64,000 bases of DNA from Agreia sp. COWG (GTDB lineage Bacteria > Actinomycetota > Actinomycetes > Actinomycetales > Microbacteriaceae), in the NCBI RefSeq assembly GCF_904528075.1, contig NZ_LR882035.1, positions 2,108,001-2,172,000 of the forward strand, in the 5' to 3' direction. Positions 7,995 to 16,537 of this stretch are shown here, piece after piece. The stretch's first letter is position 1. Each line of letters begins with the position of its first letter. A program made the translations under genes and the position numbers. The notes beneath the pieces were generated by a model. That model saw only the letters and a program-made list of their open reading frames with translations, was not told the DNA's origin and did not search any database.

Positions 7995-9461
7995 GTGTCA
8001 GACACTTCACCATCCACCGCCACAGCCAACATCGGCGTGGTCGGCCTCGCCGTGATGGGCTCGAACCTCGCCAGAAACCTCGCCAGCCGAGAGGGCAACA
8101 CGGTCGCCGTGTATAACCGCTCCCCCGAGCGAACCGACACCCTCACGACCGAGCACCCCGAGGCGAATTTCGTGGCGTCGAAGAGCATCGAGGATTTCGT
8201 GGCCTCGCTCACGAAGCCGCGCACGGCGATCATCATGGTGCAGGCGGGCAAGGGCACCGATGCCGTCATCAGCCAGCTGTCCGATCTGTTCGAAGAGGGC
8301 GACATCATCGTCGATGGCGGAAACGCGCTCTTCACCGACACCATCCGCCGAGAGAAGGCGGCCCGAGAGCGCGGCCTCAACTTCGTGGGAGCGGGAATCT
8401 CCGGCGGCGAGGAGGGTGCCCTCAACGGACCCAGCATCATGCCCGGCGGCAGCGCGGAGGCCTATAAGACCCTCGGCCCCATCCTGTCGTCGATTGCGGC
8501 GGTCGCCGAGGGCGAGCCCTGCGTGACGCACGTCGGCACCGATGGGGCCGGGCACTTCGTGAAGATGATCCACAACGGCATCGAATACGCCGATATGCAG
8601 CTCATCGCCGAGGCCTACGACCTCATCCGCCGCGGCACCGGTTACTCCCCCGCGCAGATCGCCGACGTCTTCACCGAGTGGAACAAGGGAGAACTCGAGA
8701 GCTATCTCATCGAGATCACCGCGGAAGTGCTGCGTCAGGTCGATGCGAAGACCGGCACACCCCTGGTCGACGTCATCCTCGACCAGGCCGGCTCCAAGGG
8801 AACCGGCGTCTGGACCGTGCAGACGGCGCTCGACCTCGGCATACCCGTCTCCGGCATCGCCGAGGCCGTGTTCGCCAGGGCCCTGTCGTCGAAGCCCGCC
8901 CAGCGCGCCGCCTCCACAGACCTGCCGGGGCCGAGCGAGACCGTCGCTGTCGACGATCCCGACGGCTTCATCGAAGATGTGCGCAAGGCTCTGTACGCGT
9001 CGAAGATCATCGCCTACTCGCAAGGCTTCGACGCCATCGTGGCCGGTGCCGAGCACTACGACTGGGATATCAAGAAGGGCGAGATCGCCAAGATCTGGCG
9101 AGGCGGCTGCATCATCCGCGCCCGCTTCCTGAACCGCATCACGGATGCTTACGCCGAGAACCCGGGGCTCGTCGCCCTGGTCACGGCCCCCTACTTCACG
9201 GAGGCCATCGAGGGCACGCAGGAGGCGTGGCGCCGCGTGGTCGTGAGCGCAGTGCAGGCCGGCATCCCCACGCCCGCCTTCTCGTCGTCACTCGCCTACT
9301 ACGACGGACTGCGCGCCGACCGGCTGCCCGCATCGATCGTGCAGGGCCAGCGCGACTTCTTCGGGGCCCACACCTACAAGCGCATCGATATGGACGGCAC
9401 CTTCCACACTCTGTGGTCGGGAGACCGCAGCGAGATCGAGGGCGAAGGCTCCTCGCACTAG
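7995..9461 (+). CDS. gnd: 6-phosphogluconate dehydrogenase, decarboxylating
   Basis: Oxidative pentose-phosphate pathway: converts 6-phosphogluconate to ribulose 5-phosphate, CO2 and NADPH. From GTG 7995 (VSDTSPSTATANIGVVG) it has 488 residues. Features are the dinucleotide fold VGLAVMGSNLA (16-26), VDGGNALFTDT (107-115), the GISGGEEGALNGPSIMPGG substrate motif (134-152) and the catalytic Lys190/Asn194 in FVKMIHNGIEYADMQLIAE. The helical C-terminal domain is complete. AGGAG at 7983-7987 is the ribosome binding site and fixes the start. Confidence 0.97.
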   Translation: MSDTSPSTATANIGVVGLAVMGSNLARNLASREGNTVAVYNRSPERTDTLTTEHPEANFVASKSIEDFVASLTKPRTAIIMVQAGKGTDAVISQLSDLFEEGDIIVDGGNALFTDTIRREKAARERGLNFVGAGISGGEEGALNGPSIMPGGSAEAYKTLGPILSSIAAVAEGEPCVTHVGTDGAGHFVKMIHNGIEYADMQLIAEAYDLIRRGTGYSPAQIADVFTEWNKGELESYLIEITAEVLRQVDAKTGTPLVDVILDQAGSKGTGVWTVQTALDLGIPVSGIAEAVFARALSSKPAQRAASTDLPGPSETVAVDDPDGFIEDVRKALYASKIIAYSQGFDAIVAGAEHYDWDIKKGEIAKIWRGGCIIRARFLNRITDAYAENPGLVALVTAPYFTEAIEGTQEAWRRVVVSAVQAGIPTPAFSSSLAYYDGLRADRLPASIVQGQRDFFGAHTYKRIDMDGTFHTLWSGDRSEIEGEGSSH

Positions 9462-9463
9462 GC

Positions 9464-9832
9464 ATGACTTTCGACTCGGACGAACCAGAGCTCTCGGGCT
9501 ACGTTCCGCACGGCGACAAGCCGCTGCGCAGCGAGCGGATGAGACGCACGATGCGCATCGTCGTCATCGTGGGTCTCATCTGCCTGGTGCTGCCCGGAAT
9601 CTTGACGACGGTCAGCTTCAGCAAGGCCACGGCAGAGCGGGCGTGCGCCGTGATCGCGCCCTATCAAGATCCGAGCACCCTCGGCTCGAGCGCGCACTTC
9701 GAACTCTTCGGCAAGGGCGGCCTCGGCTGGCAGTGCTACACGGTCGGCGCGTTCGGCGGAGACCGGAATGTCGCGCCGATGGGCTTGTTGCCGAGAATTC
9801 CGGCCCAACCCCAGCCGGGCATCCGCAGCTGA
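9464..9832 (+). CDS. Single-pass membrane protein, unknown function
   Basis: 122 residues starting 3 nt after gnd, so almost certainly cotranscribed with it. The first 30 residues are polar and basic (RSERMRRTMR). One membrane segment spans about 31-51, and the outward-facing tail contains two cysteines (about 61 and 91) and ends PRIPAQPQPGIRS. No known domain is recognised. The reality of the gene rests on its spacing and its membrane-protein character. Confidence 0.65.
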   Translation: MTFDSDEPELSGYVPHGDKPLRSERMRRTMRIVVIVGLICLVLPGILTTVSFSKATAERACAVIAPYQDPSTLGSSAHFELFGKGGLGWQCYTVGAFGGDRNVAPMGLLPRIPAQPQPGIRS

Positions 9833-9847
9833 ATCCGAACCGCCGCG

Positions 9848-10102
9848 TTACGCGAGACGCGTGGCGACCTCGTGGGCAGAGGGGTTCGTGGCCGAGGTGC
9901 CGTCGGGGAAGATGACGGTGGGAACCGTCTGGTTTCCACCGTTGAGAGAGGCCACGAGCTCTGCCGTTCCGGGAACGTTCTCGATGTTGATCTCGGTGTA
10001 GCCGATGCCCTGCTTGTCGAGCTGGCTCTTCAGCCTGTTGCAGTAGCCGCACCACGTGGTGCTGAACATGGTGATGGTGCCGGCGTCGGGAATGTAGTCC
10101 AT
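9848..10102 (-). CDS. Mycoredoxin (glutaredoxin-like, CGYC)
   Basis: 84-residue thioredoxin-fold protein with the active site WCGYC (Cys18/Cys21), the TVPTVIFPDG cis-proline region and a short C-terminal helix. CGYC is typical of mycoredoxin-1, which reduces mycothiol mixed disulfides in Actinobacteria. NrdH redoxins usually have CVQC instead. It is convergent with the gene after gnd and lies downstream of prsA, but has its own likely leaderless promoter. Confidence 0.88.
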   Translation of the reverse strand: MDYIPDAGTITMFSTTWCGYCNRLKSQLDKQGIGYTEINIENVPGTAELVASLNGGNQTVPTVIFPDGTSATNPSAHEVATRLA

Positions 10103-10108
10103 GACGAA

Positions 10109-10114
10109 AGCCTA
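10109..10114 (-). promoter_or_regulatory. -10-like hexamer of the mycoredoxin gene
   Basis: TAGGCT ends 6 nt before the ATG. No ribosome binding site is present. Confidence 0.4.
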
Positions 10115-10128
10115 CGCTCGAGAAACCG

Positions 10129-11106
10129 CTACGCGTCCCCGTCGAACATGCTCGTGACGGAACCGTCCTCGAAGACCTCGTGGATGGCCCTGGCGATGAG
10201 CGGGGCGATCGGCAGAATGGTGAGCTTGGCGAAGCGCTTGTCTTCTGGCAGGGGCAGAGTGTCGGTGACGACGACCGAGTCGATGAAGTCCGACTGCAGG
10301 ATCTCGGTGGCGGGGTCTGAGAAGACGGCGTGCGTGGCCGCGACGACCACGCTGAGGGCGCCCGCCTTCTTCAGTGCCTCGGATGCGGCGACGATGGTGC
10401 GCCCGGTGTCGATCAGGTCGTCGACCAAGAGGCAGACCCGACCCGAGACATCTCCGACGATCTCGTGCACGGACACCTGGTTGGGAACGAGGGGATCGCG
10501 ACGCTTGTGGATGATGGCGAGCGGTGCGCCGAGCTTGTCGCTCCAGATGTCGGCGACACGCACACGACCCATGTCGGGCGAGACCACCGTGAGCGTGGAG
10601 GAATCGAGGGTCTTTCGCATGTGAGTCATGAGAACCGGCATCGCGAACAGGTGGTCGACGGGGCCATCGAAGAAGCCCTGGATCTGTGCGGCGTGCAGAT
10701 CGACCGACATGATGCGGTCGGCGCCGGCGGCCTTGAAGAGGTCGGCGACCAGGCGGGCGGAGATCGGCTCGCGGCCCCGGCCCTTCTTGTCTTGGCGCGC
10801 GTAGGGGTAGAACGGCGCGACCACGGTGATGCGCTTGGCGGAGGCCCGCTTGAGCGCGTCGACCATGATGAGCTGCTCCATGAGCCACTCGTTGATCGGC
10901 GCGGTGTGGGACTGGATGACGAACACGTCCGCGCCACGGACGCTGTCGTCGTAGCGCACGTACAGCTCGCCGTTGGCGAAGGTGCGCGCGTCGGTCGGGA
11001 GGAGGTGGGTTCCGAGTTCGGCGGCGATGTCGATGGCCAGCTGCGGATGAGCCCGACCAGTGGCGACCAGCAGTCGCTTCTCCCCCGACGAGGTGATGTC
11101 CGACAC
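10129..11106 (-). CDS. prsA: Ribose-phosphate pyrophosphokinase (PRPP synthase)
   Basis: Makes PRPP from ribose 5-phosphate and ATP for nucleotide, His and Trp synthesis. Motifs are FANGELYVRYDDSVRG, PYARQDKKGRGREPISARLVADL (the flexible ATP loop), SVDLHAAQIQGFFD and the PRPP-binding LLVDDLIDTGRT. I choose GTG 11106 (VSDITSSG; 325 residues) because GGAG lies 6 nt upstream and the TAA of glmU ends right there. The other GTG at 11118 would overlap glmU by 11 nt. It forms an operon with glmU. Confidence 0.96.
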   Translation of the reverse strand: MSDITSSGEKRLLVATGRAHPQLAIDIAAELGTHLLPTDARTFANGELYVRYDDSVRGADVFVIQSHTAPINEWLMEQLIMVDALKRASAKRITVVAPFYPYARQDKKGRGREPISARLVADLFKAAGADRIMSVDLHAAQIQGFFDGPVDHLFAMPVLMTHMRKTLDSSTLTVVSPDMGRVRVADIWSDKLGAPLAIIHKRRDPLVPNQVSVHEIVGDVSGRVCLLVDDLIDTGRTIVAASEALKKAGALSVVVAATHAVFSDPATEILQSDFIDSVVVTDTLPLPEDKRFAKLTILPIAPLIARAIHEVFEDGSVTSMFDGDA

Positions 11107-11107
11107 G

Positions 11108-12547
11108 TTAGTCTCCACTCTGTTCAGGGGTGCTGTCTTGCGCAGCCGTCGCAGCGTCGGTTCCGGGCCGATTGTCGACGACCCAGCCTTCGAGGTTGCG
11201 TTGTGGAGCGACAGAAATGCCTAGGGCTCCGGACGGAATGTCTTTTCGAACGACGGTGCCGGCTCCCGTATACGCTCCGTCGCCAATTCTAACCGGGGCC
11301 ACGAACACGTTGTGCGACCCGGTGCGAACGTGCGAGCCGACGATGGTCTTGTTCTTGTTCACCCCGTCGTAGTTCGCCGTGATCGTGCCGGCGCCGACAT
11401 TGGAGCCGGTGCCCACCGTCGTGTCTCCGATGTACGACAGGTGCGGCACCTTGCTTCCGGCGCCGATGGTCGAGTTCTTCGTCTCGACGAACGTTCCGAT
11501 CTTGCCGCCCGCGTCGAGGATCGTGTTGGGCCGCAGATAGGCGAATGGGCCCACGCTCGTGTCGGCCCCGATCACGCTGAGAGTGGCGTCGGTGCGCTTG
11601 ACGACGGCCCGCTCCCCCACCTCGCAGTCGAGCAGGGTCGTGTCCGGCCCGACGACGGCACCGGTGGCGATGACCGTCGCCCCCCGGATCTGCGTGCCCG
11701 GCAACAACTCGACATCGTTCGCGATGGTGGCCTTCAGGTCGATCCACGTCGTCGCCGGGTCTTGCACGGTCACGCCGGCCAGCTGCCAGCCCCGCACGAT
11801 CAGGGCGTTCAGCTTGGCCGCGGCCTCGCTGAGCTGCGCGCGGTCGTTGATGCCCGCCACCAGCCACGGGTCTTCGACAGGCACGGCGGCAACCTCGGAG
11901 CCTGCGGCACGCAGCAGACCCACGACATCGGTGAGGTACTTCTCGCCCTGTGAATTCTCCGTGCCCAGCGACGCGAGCGTGTCGCGCAGCTCTGCAAGAC
12001 CGAAGAGGTAGACCCCAGCGTTGATCTCGGACAGAGCGAGTTCGGCTGCCGTGGCGTCGCGGTGCTCGACGATGCGATCGAGCCGACCACCGGCATCCCG
12101 CACGATGCGACCGTACCCGGTGGGGTCGTCGAGCACGGCCGACAGCAGGGTCGCCGACGACGAGCCCGCCCGGTGCGATTCGATGAGGGAGGTGAGCGTG
12201 TCCGCATCGAGAAGGGGGACGTCGCCGTTGACGACGAGCACCTCCCCGGCGAAGTCGAGAGGCAGAGCCGCGACGGCCTGCTCGACTGCGCGGCCGGTGC
12301 CGGGGATCTCGTCTTGATCGACGATCATGCCTCCGGGCAGCTGCTCCTCGATGACCTCGGCGAGGCGATCCCGCTCGTGTCTCACGACGGCCACCGTGTA
12401 GGCGGCATCCATCTCCCTCGCCGTGGCGAGGACGTGGCTCACGATGGGGATCCCCGCGAGCGTGTGCAACAGCTTCGGGGTCTCGGACTTCATTCGCGTG
12501 CCCTGGCCTGCCGCCAGGATCACGATGGCCAGGCGGGAATCGGTCAC
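11108..12547 (-). CDS. glmU: Bifunctional UDP-N-acetylglucosamine pyrophosphorylase / glucosamine-1-phosphate N-acetyltransferase
   Basis: Last two steps of UDP-GlcNAc synthesis for the cell wall. From GTG 12547 (VTDSRLAIVILAAGQGTRMKS) it has 479 residues. The N-terminal nucleotidyltransferase domain (about 1-235) carries the LAAGQGTRMKS signature and VNGDVPLL. The C-terminal left-handed beta-helix acetyltransferase (about 255-455) is built of hexapeptide repeats, with the active-site region NFVETKNSTIG-like and ANYDGVNKNKT. GGAG lies about 9 nt upstream. A longer in-frame extension upstream has no homologous character and is rejected. Confidence 0.96.
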   Translation of the reverse strand: MTDSRLAIVILAAGQGTRMKSETPKLLHTLAGIPIVSHVLATAREMDAAYTVAVVRHERDRLAEVIEEQLPGGMIVDQDEIPGTGRAVEQAVAALPLDFAGEVLVVNGDVPLLDADTLTSLIESHRAGSSSATLLSAVLDDPTGYGRIVRDAGGRLDRIVEHRDATAAELALSEINAGVYLFGLAELRDTLASLGTENSQGEKYLTDVVGLLRAAGSEVAAVPVEDPWLVAGINDRAQLSEAAAKLNALIVRGWQLAGVTVQDPATTWIDLKATIANDVELLPGTQIRGATVIATGAVVGPDTTLLDCEVGERAVVKRTDATLSVIGADTSVGPFAYLRPNTILDAGGKIGTFVETKNSTIGAGSKVPHLSYIGDTTVGTGSNVGAGTITANYDGVNKNKTIVGSHVRTGSHNVFVAPVRIGDGAYTGAGTVVRKDIPSGALGISVAPQRNLEGWVVDNRPGTDAATAAQDSTPEQSGD

Positions 12548-12661
12548 TCTTCTGCTCCGGTTTCTGGCGGCGGCCGAGCGTCCTTCGTCGGCCGCGGGGC
12601 GGTGCGCGTCGCCTCCACGATACCGGCGCGTGCCGCTCTGTGCTGCACGCGGCCGACGCGG

Positions 12662-12667
12662 CATACT
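12662..12667 (+). promoter_or_regulatory. -10-like hexamer of the LysM lipoprotein gene
   Basis: CATACT ends 6 nt before the ATG at 12674. No ribosome binding site is seen, so a leaderless transcript is likely. Confidence 0.35.
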
Positions 12668-12673
12668 TGCGCT

Positions 12674-13471
12674 ATGACACGACGAGCGGGCTTTCTGGGC
12701 TGCGCGGTGGGCGTGCTGCTCCTCGCCGGATGCTCGGCCCCAGCGGGCGACACACCCTCGGCGACGACGGCCACGGCCGGTGCGGATGACGCCGGCCCCG
12801 CGTCGTCCCGGCCCGTGATAGCGCCGGGAACGACCGTGGCGAGGGGCGATCTCGTGACGGCGAACGGAGTGTCGGGTGCGGTCGAGATCCGATTGAACGA
12901 CGCGAATGTCTTCGAACTCGTCGTCGACGATCTGGCGGTGGCGGACGGCCGGGCGGTTCAGTTCACCCTCACCGCAGACACCATCGCGTCGCAGGCATCC
13001 TGCCTCGAGTCGGACTGGCGCCTCGGCCTCGGCCAAGCTGCAGGGGGCATCGACACGGACACGCCTCTCGTCTTTCCCATCGGCGGTACCGACGGCATCG
13101 GCCAGGGCGACCCGTCGTTCATCCGAGAGATCGTCGTCTCTCCGGTGCCCGACGGCCGCGCGCCCGACAAGACCTGCCCCATCCCGCTGCTCTCCCACGC
13201 GAGCCTGGACTGGACGCTGCCGGACATGCGGCCCGGCCTCACGGTGCGAGATTCCGGTGCGGGCCCCGGCGCGCAGGGACTCGTCATCCTCGATGGCGAC
13301 GATCCGGCCTCGTACACGGTTGCCCAGGGCGACCAGCTCGCGGCCATCGCCACTCGATTCGGGATCGACCTCGACGAGGTGTTCTACCTCAATCCGAGGC
13401 GCTCGCCGAACCCCGAGGACTCGACGGCCCTCGTGGGCGAGAAACTCAACCTCTCTCGAGACACACGCTGA
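12674..13471 (+). CDS. LysM-domain lipoprotein
   Basis: 265 residues. The lipoprotein signal MTRRAGFLGCAVGVLLLAGC has its lipobox ending at Cys20. A low-complexity Ala/Thr linker, a beta-rich central region of unknown type (about 55-190, with two cysteines) and a C-terminal LysM (about 216-262, YTVAQGDQLAAIATRFGI) follow. It is probably anchored to the outer face of the membrane, binding peptidoglycan. It is divergent from glmU and convergent with a second LysM lipoprotein 27 nt away. The function of the central region is unknown. Confidence 0.8.
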   Translation: MTRRAGFLGCAVGVLLLAGCSAPAGDTPSATTATAGADDAGPASSRPVIAPGTTVARGDLVTANGVSGAVEIRLNDANVFELVVDDLAVADGRAVQFTLTADTIASQASCLESDWRLGLGQAAGGIDTDTPLVFPIGGTDGIGQGDPSFIREIVVSPVPDGRAPDKTCPIPLLSHASLDWTLPDMRPGLTVRDSGAGPGAQGLVILDGDDPASYTVAQGDQLAAIATRFGIDLDEVFYLNPRRSPNPEDSTALVGEKLNLSRDTR

Positions 13472-13498
13472 CGTCGAGCGGCAACCGCACGCCGCGGA

Positions 13499-14035
13499 TC
13501 AGCAGCCGCTTCCGATCTGCTCGCCGGGCAGGGGCCACCGAATGTCGAGAACGTCTCCGGGCTGCACCTCGAGTGGATCCGAGCATCGGAAGTTGACGCG
13601 GTCGACGTCGTCGGTCTGCAGATTGAACCGAGACGCGATGGCCAGAACCTGGTCTTCTTTCACGACCGTGTAGCTGAACTCGTAGTCGTTCACGGCGGTG
13701 GCCGGGCCCGTTGCAAATGGCTGAGCACCCGTGTCTGACACCAGCGGCGTGGTGGCGGTGTTGCCGCCGTTGGTCTGGCCCCCTGCCGCATTCGGCGGCA
13801 CCGGCGGAGCCGGGGGCTCCGGGGCAGGAACCGGCTCCGGTGCCGCTACCGGCTCGGGTGCCTGCGTCGGGCTGGGAGTGGGCGTGACCGTCACCGTGGG
13901 TGCGGCCAGAGGGGCCGCGCTCTGAGTCACCGTGACCGTCGGTGCGGGGGCAGCGGCGGGCGCGCACGCGGCGAGGGAGACGATCACGACGGTGGACAGG
14001 AGGGCGAGACGCACTCCGCGCGAGGCACGGTTCAT
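13499..14035 (-). CDS. Small LysM-domain lipoprotein with Pro/Thr/Val linker
   Basis: 178 residues from ATG 14035 (MNRASRGVRL), which has GAGGCA directly upstream. The signal peptide ends in the lipobox SLAAC (Cys24). A long Pro/Ala/Thr/Val linker with repeated VTVT and PEPV units spans about 25-95. A LysM-like domain (about 118-165, YTVVKEDQVLAIASRFNL) ends the protein. The linker probably spans the cell wall so that LysM can bind peptidoglycan. The gene faces the other LysM lipoprotein tail to tail. No enzymatic domain is present. Confidence 0.8.
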   Translation of the reverse strand: MNRASRGVRLALLSTVVIVSLAACAPAAAPAPTVTVTQSAAPLAAPTVTVTPTPSPTQAPEPVAAPEPVPAPEPPAPPVPPNAAGGQTNGGNTATTPLVSDTGAQPFATGPATAVNDYEFSYTVVKEDQVLAIASRFNLQTDDVDRVNFRCSDPLEVQPGDVLDIRWPLPGEQIGSGC

Positions 14036-14123
14036 TGCCTCATTCTGACCTGCCCGCGGCATCGGGCGCAGTCATTACTTATGCGGACATCCGACTCGGA
14101 CGGGACTTCGTGTCCCAGCCCGA

Positions 14124-14912
14124 TCAGTTCGAGACGGGCTCGATGATTCCGATGGGCTCGCGCTTCTCTGCCTGGAAACGATCCTCGGTTCGCCCGAACG
14201 CCCAGTAGCCAGAGAGGGAGAGCTGCTGGCGCGATAGCCCCCGGGCCGCGAAGACCGCGCGAAGGAGCTTCATGGCGCCGCGTTCTCCGTGCGCGAAGAC
14301 CTGCGCCGTTCCCTCTCGCCAGGGCTCTGCGTCGACGGCTTCCGCTAAGAGAGTGGTCGACCCTGCATCGGCCTCGCCCCGTAGCAACCAGCGCACCTCG
14401 ACGCCGACCGGAGCGTTCAGCTGAAGCATGTCGCTCTCGGTGTGAGCCTCGATGAAGGCGACTCCCTGCGCGGTGGCGGGAAGCGCCTCCAGCGCCGCCG
14501 CGATGGCGGGCAGCGCCGACTCGTCGCCCGCGAACAGGCGCCAATCGGCGGTGGCGTCGGGAGCATAGCCACCACCCGACCCACCCAGCACCAGCGTGTC
14601 TCCGGGGCGCGCTGCCGCGGCCCAGGGCCCGGCGAGACCGCTGTCGCCGTGAACGACGAAGTCGATAGACAGTGTGCGCGCCTGCTCGTCTACCGACCGG
14701 ATCGTGTACGTGCGGGTGACGGGCTCTCCGGCATCGTCGAACACCAGCTTCACGTACTGGTCGGTCATCTGCGTGCGCGTGAACGCGTCGAACGCGTCGC
14801 CGCCCAGCACTACACGCACGAGGTGTGGCGTCAGCCACTCGGTGCGCTGCACGGTGAGCGTGATCTGCGGCTGAGCCCGGCGGGCCGGGCGGGCGGGAGC
14901 TACTGCCGACAT
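14124..14912 (-). CDS. Siderophore-interacting protein (FAD-dependent ferric reductase)
   Basis: 262 residues of the SIP/ViuB family, which release iron from ferric siderophores by reduction with NAD(P)H. The FAD domain (about 15-130) contains the flavin-binding RTYTIR motif and DFVVHGDSGLAGPWA. The C-terminal NAD(P)H-binding SIP domain holds LFAGDESALPAIAAAL and ends SGYWAFGRTEDRFQAEKRE. The ATG has AGGTG 7 nt upstream. A DtxR/IdeR-like box lies 25 nt upstream of the start, so iron repression is likely. No siderophore uptake gene is adjacent. Confidence 0.92.
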   Translation of the reverse strand: MSAVAPARPARRAQPQITLTVQRTEWLTPHLVRVVLGGDAFDAFTRTQMTDQYVKLVFDDAGEPVTRTYTIRSVDEQARTLSIDFVVHGDSGLAGPWAAAARPGDTLVLGGSGGGYAPDATADWRLFAGDESALPAIAAALEALPATAQGVAFIEAHTESDMLQLNAPVGVEVRWLLRGEADAGSTTLLAEAVDAEPWREGTAQVFAHGERGAMKLLRAVFAARGLSRQQLSLSGYWAFGRTEDRFQAEKREPIGIIEPVSN

Positions 14913-14936
14913 GGTGACACCTCATTCTCGAAAGAC

Positions 14937-14955
14937 TTAGGACACCCTAACAAAT
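14937..14955. promoter_or_regulatory. DtxR/IdeR-like iron box
   Basis: The 19-mer TTAGGACACCCTAACAAAT matches the DtxR consensus TTAGGTTAGCCTAACCTAA at 13 of 19 positions, including both core half-sites TTAGG and CCTAAC. It is placed to control the siderophore-interacting protein gene. Confidence 0.55.
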
Positions 14956-14999
14956 GAGTTCGTAGGTCCTCCCAGATTCGCGCATCGCCCGCGCGTTGC

Positions 15000-15005
15000 T
15001 ACTCT
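15000..15005 (+). promoter_or_regulatory. -10-like hexamer before the cls leader ORF
   Basis: TACTCT ends 6 nt before GTG 15012, the start of a 17-codon ORF. The spacing fits a leaderless transcript. Confidence 0.4.
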
Positions 15006-15011
15006 GAGGCT

Positions 15012-15065
15012 GTGCCCGCCTCTCGTCCACGACCGCGCTCTTCTGCAGTGCGCCAGGCCGCCTGA
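15012..15065 (+). CDS. 17-codon leader ORF coupled to cls
   Basis: GTG 15012 opens the short reading frame MPASRPRPRSSAVRQAA, whose TGA overlaps the cls ATG as TGATG. The hexamer TACTCT lies 6 nt before the GTG, so the ORF would be translated from the 5' end of the mRNA. The cls ATG itself has no good ribosome binding site and would then depend on ribosomes terminating here. The peptide is basic (five Arg) with no known family. It could be a coupling device, or an accident of reading frame. Confidence 0.45.
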   Translation: MPASRPRPRSSAVRQAA

Positions 15066-16537
15066 TGGCGCGAAGCACCTGGCGATCGATCCTGAAGGTC
15101 TTCCCGACCATCGTCTTGGTCGTGGACATCCTGATTCGCATCGGCGCGGTCGTGACCGTGCCCCGCAATCGCCGGCCGAGCTCGGCGATGGCCTGGCTGC
15201 TGGCCATCTTCATCTCACCCATTCCCGGCAGCCTGCTGTACGTGCTGCTCGGCAGCTCGCGGCTGCCGAAAGATCGGCGTGAGAAGCAGCGAGAGGTGAA
15301 CGACTTCATTCTCGAGTCCTCGGGCGCTTCCGACGCGGCGTCCGAGACCTTCGCCGAGCCGCCGTGGTTCGGCTCCGTCGTACACCTGAACCGTCGGTTG
15401 GGTGCCATGCCGCTGATCGAGGGCAACTCCGCGGTCTTGCTGCCCGATTACGACGCGTCGATCGCATCGATGACCGATGCCATCACCCACGCCCAGACCT
15501 ATGTGCACGTCGAGTTCTACATCCTGGCCAGGGACGACACCACGGAGGCCTTCTTCGACGCGCTGCGCGATGCCCACGAGCGAGGGGTCACGGTGCGCGT
15601 GCTCTACGACCACTGGGCAACCATGCGCAACCCGCGTGGACGCTCGACCCGGCGTTGGCTGAGGGCCAGCGGAATCCCCTTCGAGGAGATGCTGCCGTTC
15701 CGTCCGTGGCAGGGCAATTGGCGTCGGCCAGATCTGCGCAACCATCGCAAGATCGTCGTCATCGACGGCCGCATCGGCTTCAGCGGTTCGCAGAACATGA
15801 TCGATGCCAGCTACAACAAGCGCGGCAACATCCGGCGGGGTCTGCGCTGGAAGGACCTCATGGTGCGGCTCGAGGGCCCCGCCGCACTGGGACTCGACGC
15901 CCTCTTCGTCACCGACTGGTACAGCGAGACCGGCGACATCGTCGAGGTGATCGACCGGGCCGTCGAGGCGCCAGTGATCGCCGATGGAATCGAGTGCCAG
16001 GTGGTGCCGAGCGGCCCTGGCTTCGACGGCGAGAACAATCTGCGACTCTTCAACGCCCTGGTCTATGGCGCCCAGAAGAGGCTCATCATCGCGAGCCCGT
16101 ACTTCGTGCCCGACGACTCGATGCTCTACGCCATCACCACGGCGGCGGAACGGGGCGTCGAGGTGCAGCTCTTCGCCTGTGCCGTCGCCGACCAGTACGT
16201 GGTCTATCACGCGCAGCGCTCCTACTACGAGACGCTGCTGCGTTCAGGCGTGCGCATCTTTCTCTACCAAGAGCCGACGGTGCTGCACTCCAAGCACTTC
16301 ACCGTCGACGACGACGTCGCGGTCATCGGCTCCAGCAACATGGACATGCGCTCCTTCAGCCTCAACTTCGAGGTGTCGCTGATGGTGCGGAGCTCGTCCT
16401 TCGTCGACGAACTGCGCGACATCGAAGACGGCTATCGCGCCAAATCGAGAGAGATCACGCTGGAACAGTGGCTCGCGCGATCCCCCATCGCGCAGGCACT
16501 CGACACGGTAGCCCGACTCACTGCGGCGGTTCAGTAG
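15065..16537 (+). CDS. cls: Cardiolipin synthase (phospholipase D family)
   Basis: Makes cardiolipin at the membrane. Of 490 residues, two N-terminal membrane segments (about 12-31 and 42-62) are followed by two PLD domains with HKD motifs: NHRKIVVIDGRIGFSGSQN (His227, Lys229, Asp234) and LHSKHFTVDDDVAVIGSSN (His408, Lys410, Asp415). Length and layout fit bacterial ClsA-type enzymes. The ATG overlaps the stop of a 17-codon leader ORF, and its 3' end overlaps the convergent TetR gene by 20 nt. Confidence 0.93.
   Translation: MARSTWRSILKVFPTIVLVVDILIRIGAVVTVPRNRRPSSAMAWLLAIFISPIPGSLLYVLLGSSRLPKDRREKQREVNDFILESSGASDAASETFAEPPWFGSVVHLNRRLGAMPLIEGNSAVLLPDYDASIASMTDAITHAQTYVHVEFYILARDDTTEAFFDALRDAHERGVTVRVLYDHWATMRNPRGRSTRRWLRASGIPFEEMLPFRPWQGNWRRPDLRNHRKIVVIDGRIGFSGSQNMIDASYNKRGNIRRGLRWKDLMVRLEGPAALGLDALFVTDWYSETGDIVEVIDRAVEAPVIADGIECQVVPSGPGFDGENNLRLFNALVYGAQKRLIIASPYFVPDDSMLYAITTAAERGVEVQLFACAVADQYVVYHAQRSYYETLLRSGVRIFLYQEPTVLHSKHFTVDDDVAVIGSSNMDMRSFSLNFEVSLMVRSSSFVDELRDIEDGYRAKSREITLEQWLARSPIAQALDTVARLTAAVQ

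Noticed and set aside
13472..13498. Terminator between the LysM lipoprotein genes
   Set aside because: Only 27 nt with no convincing stem and no T-run.
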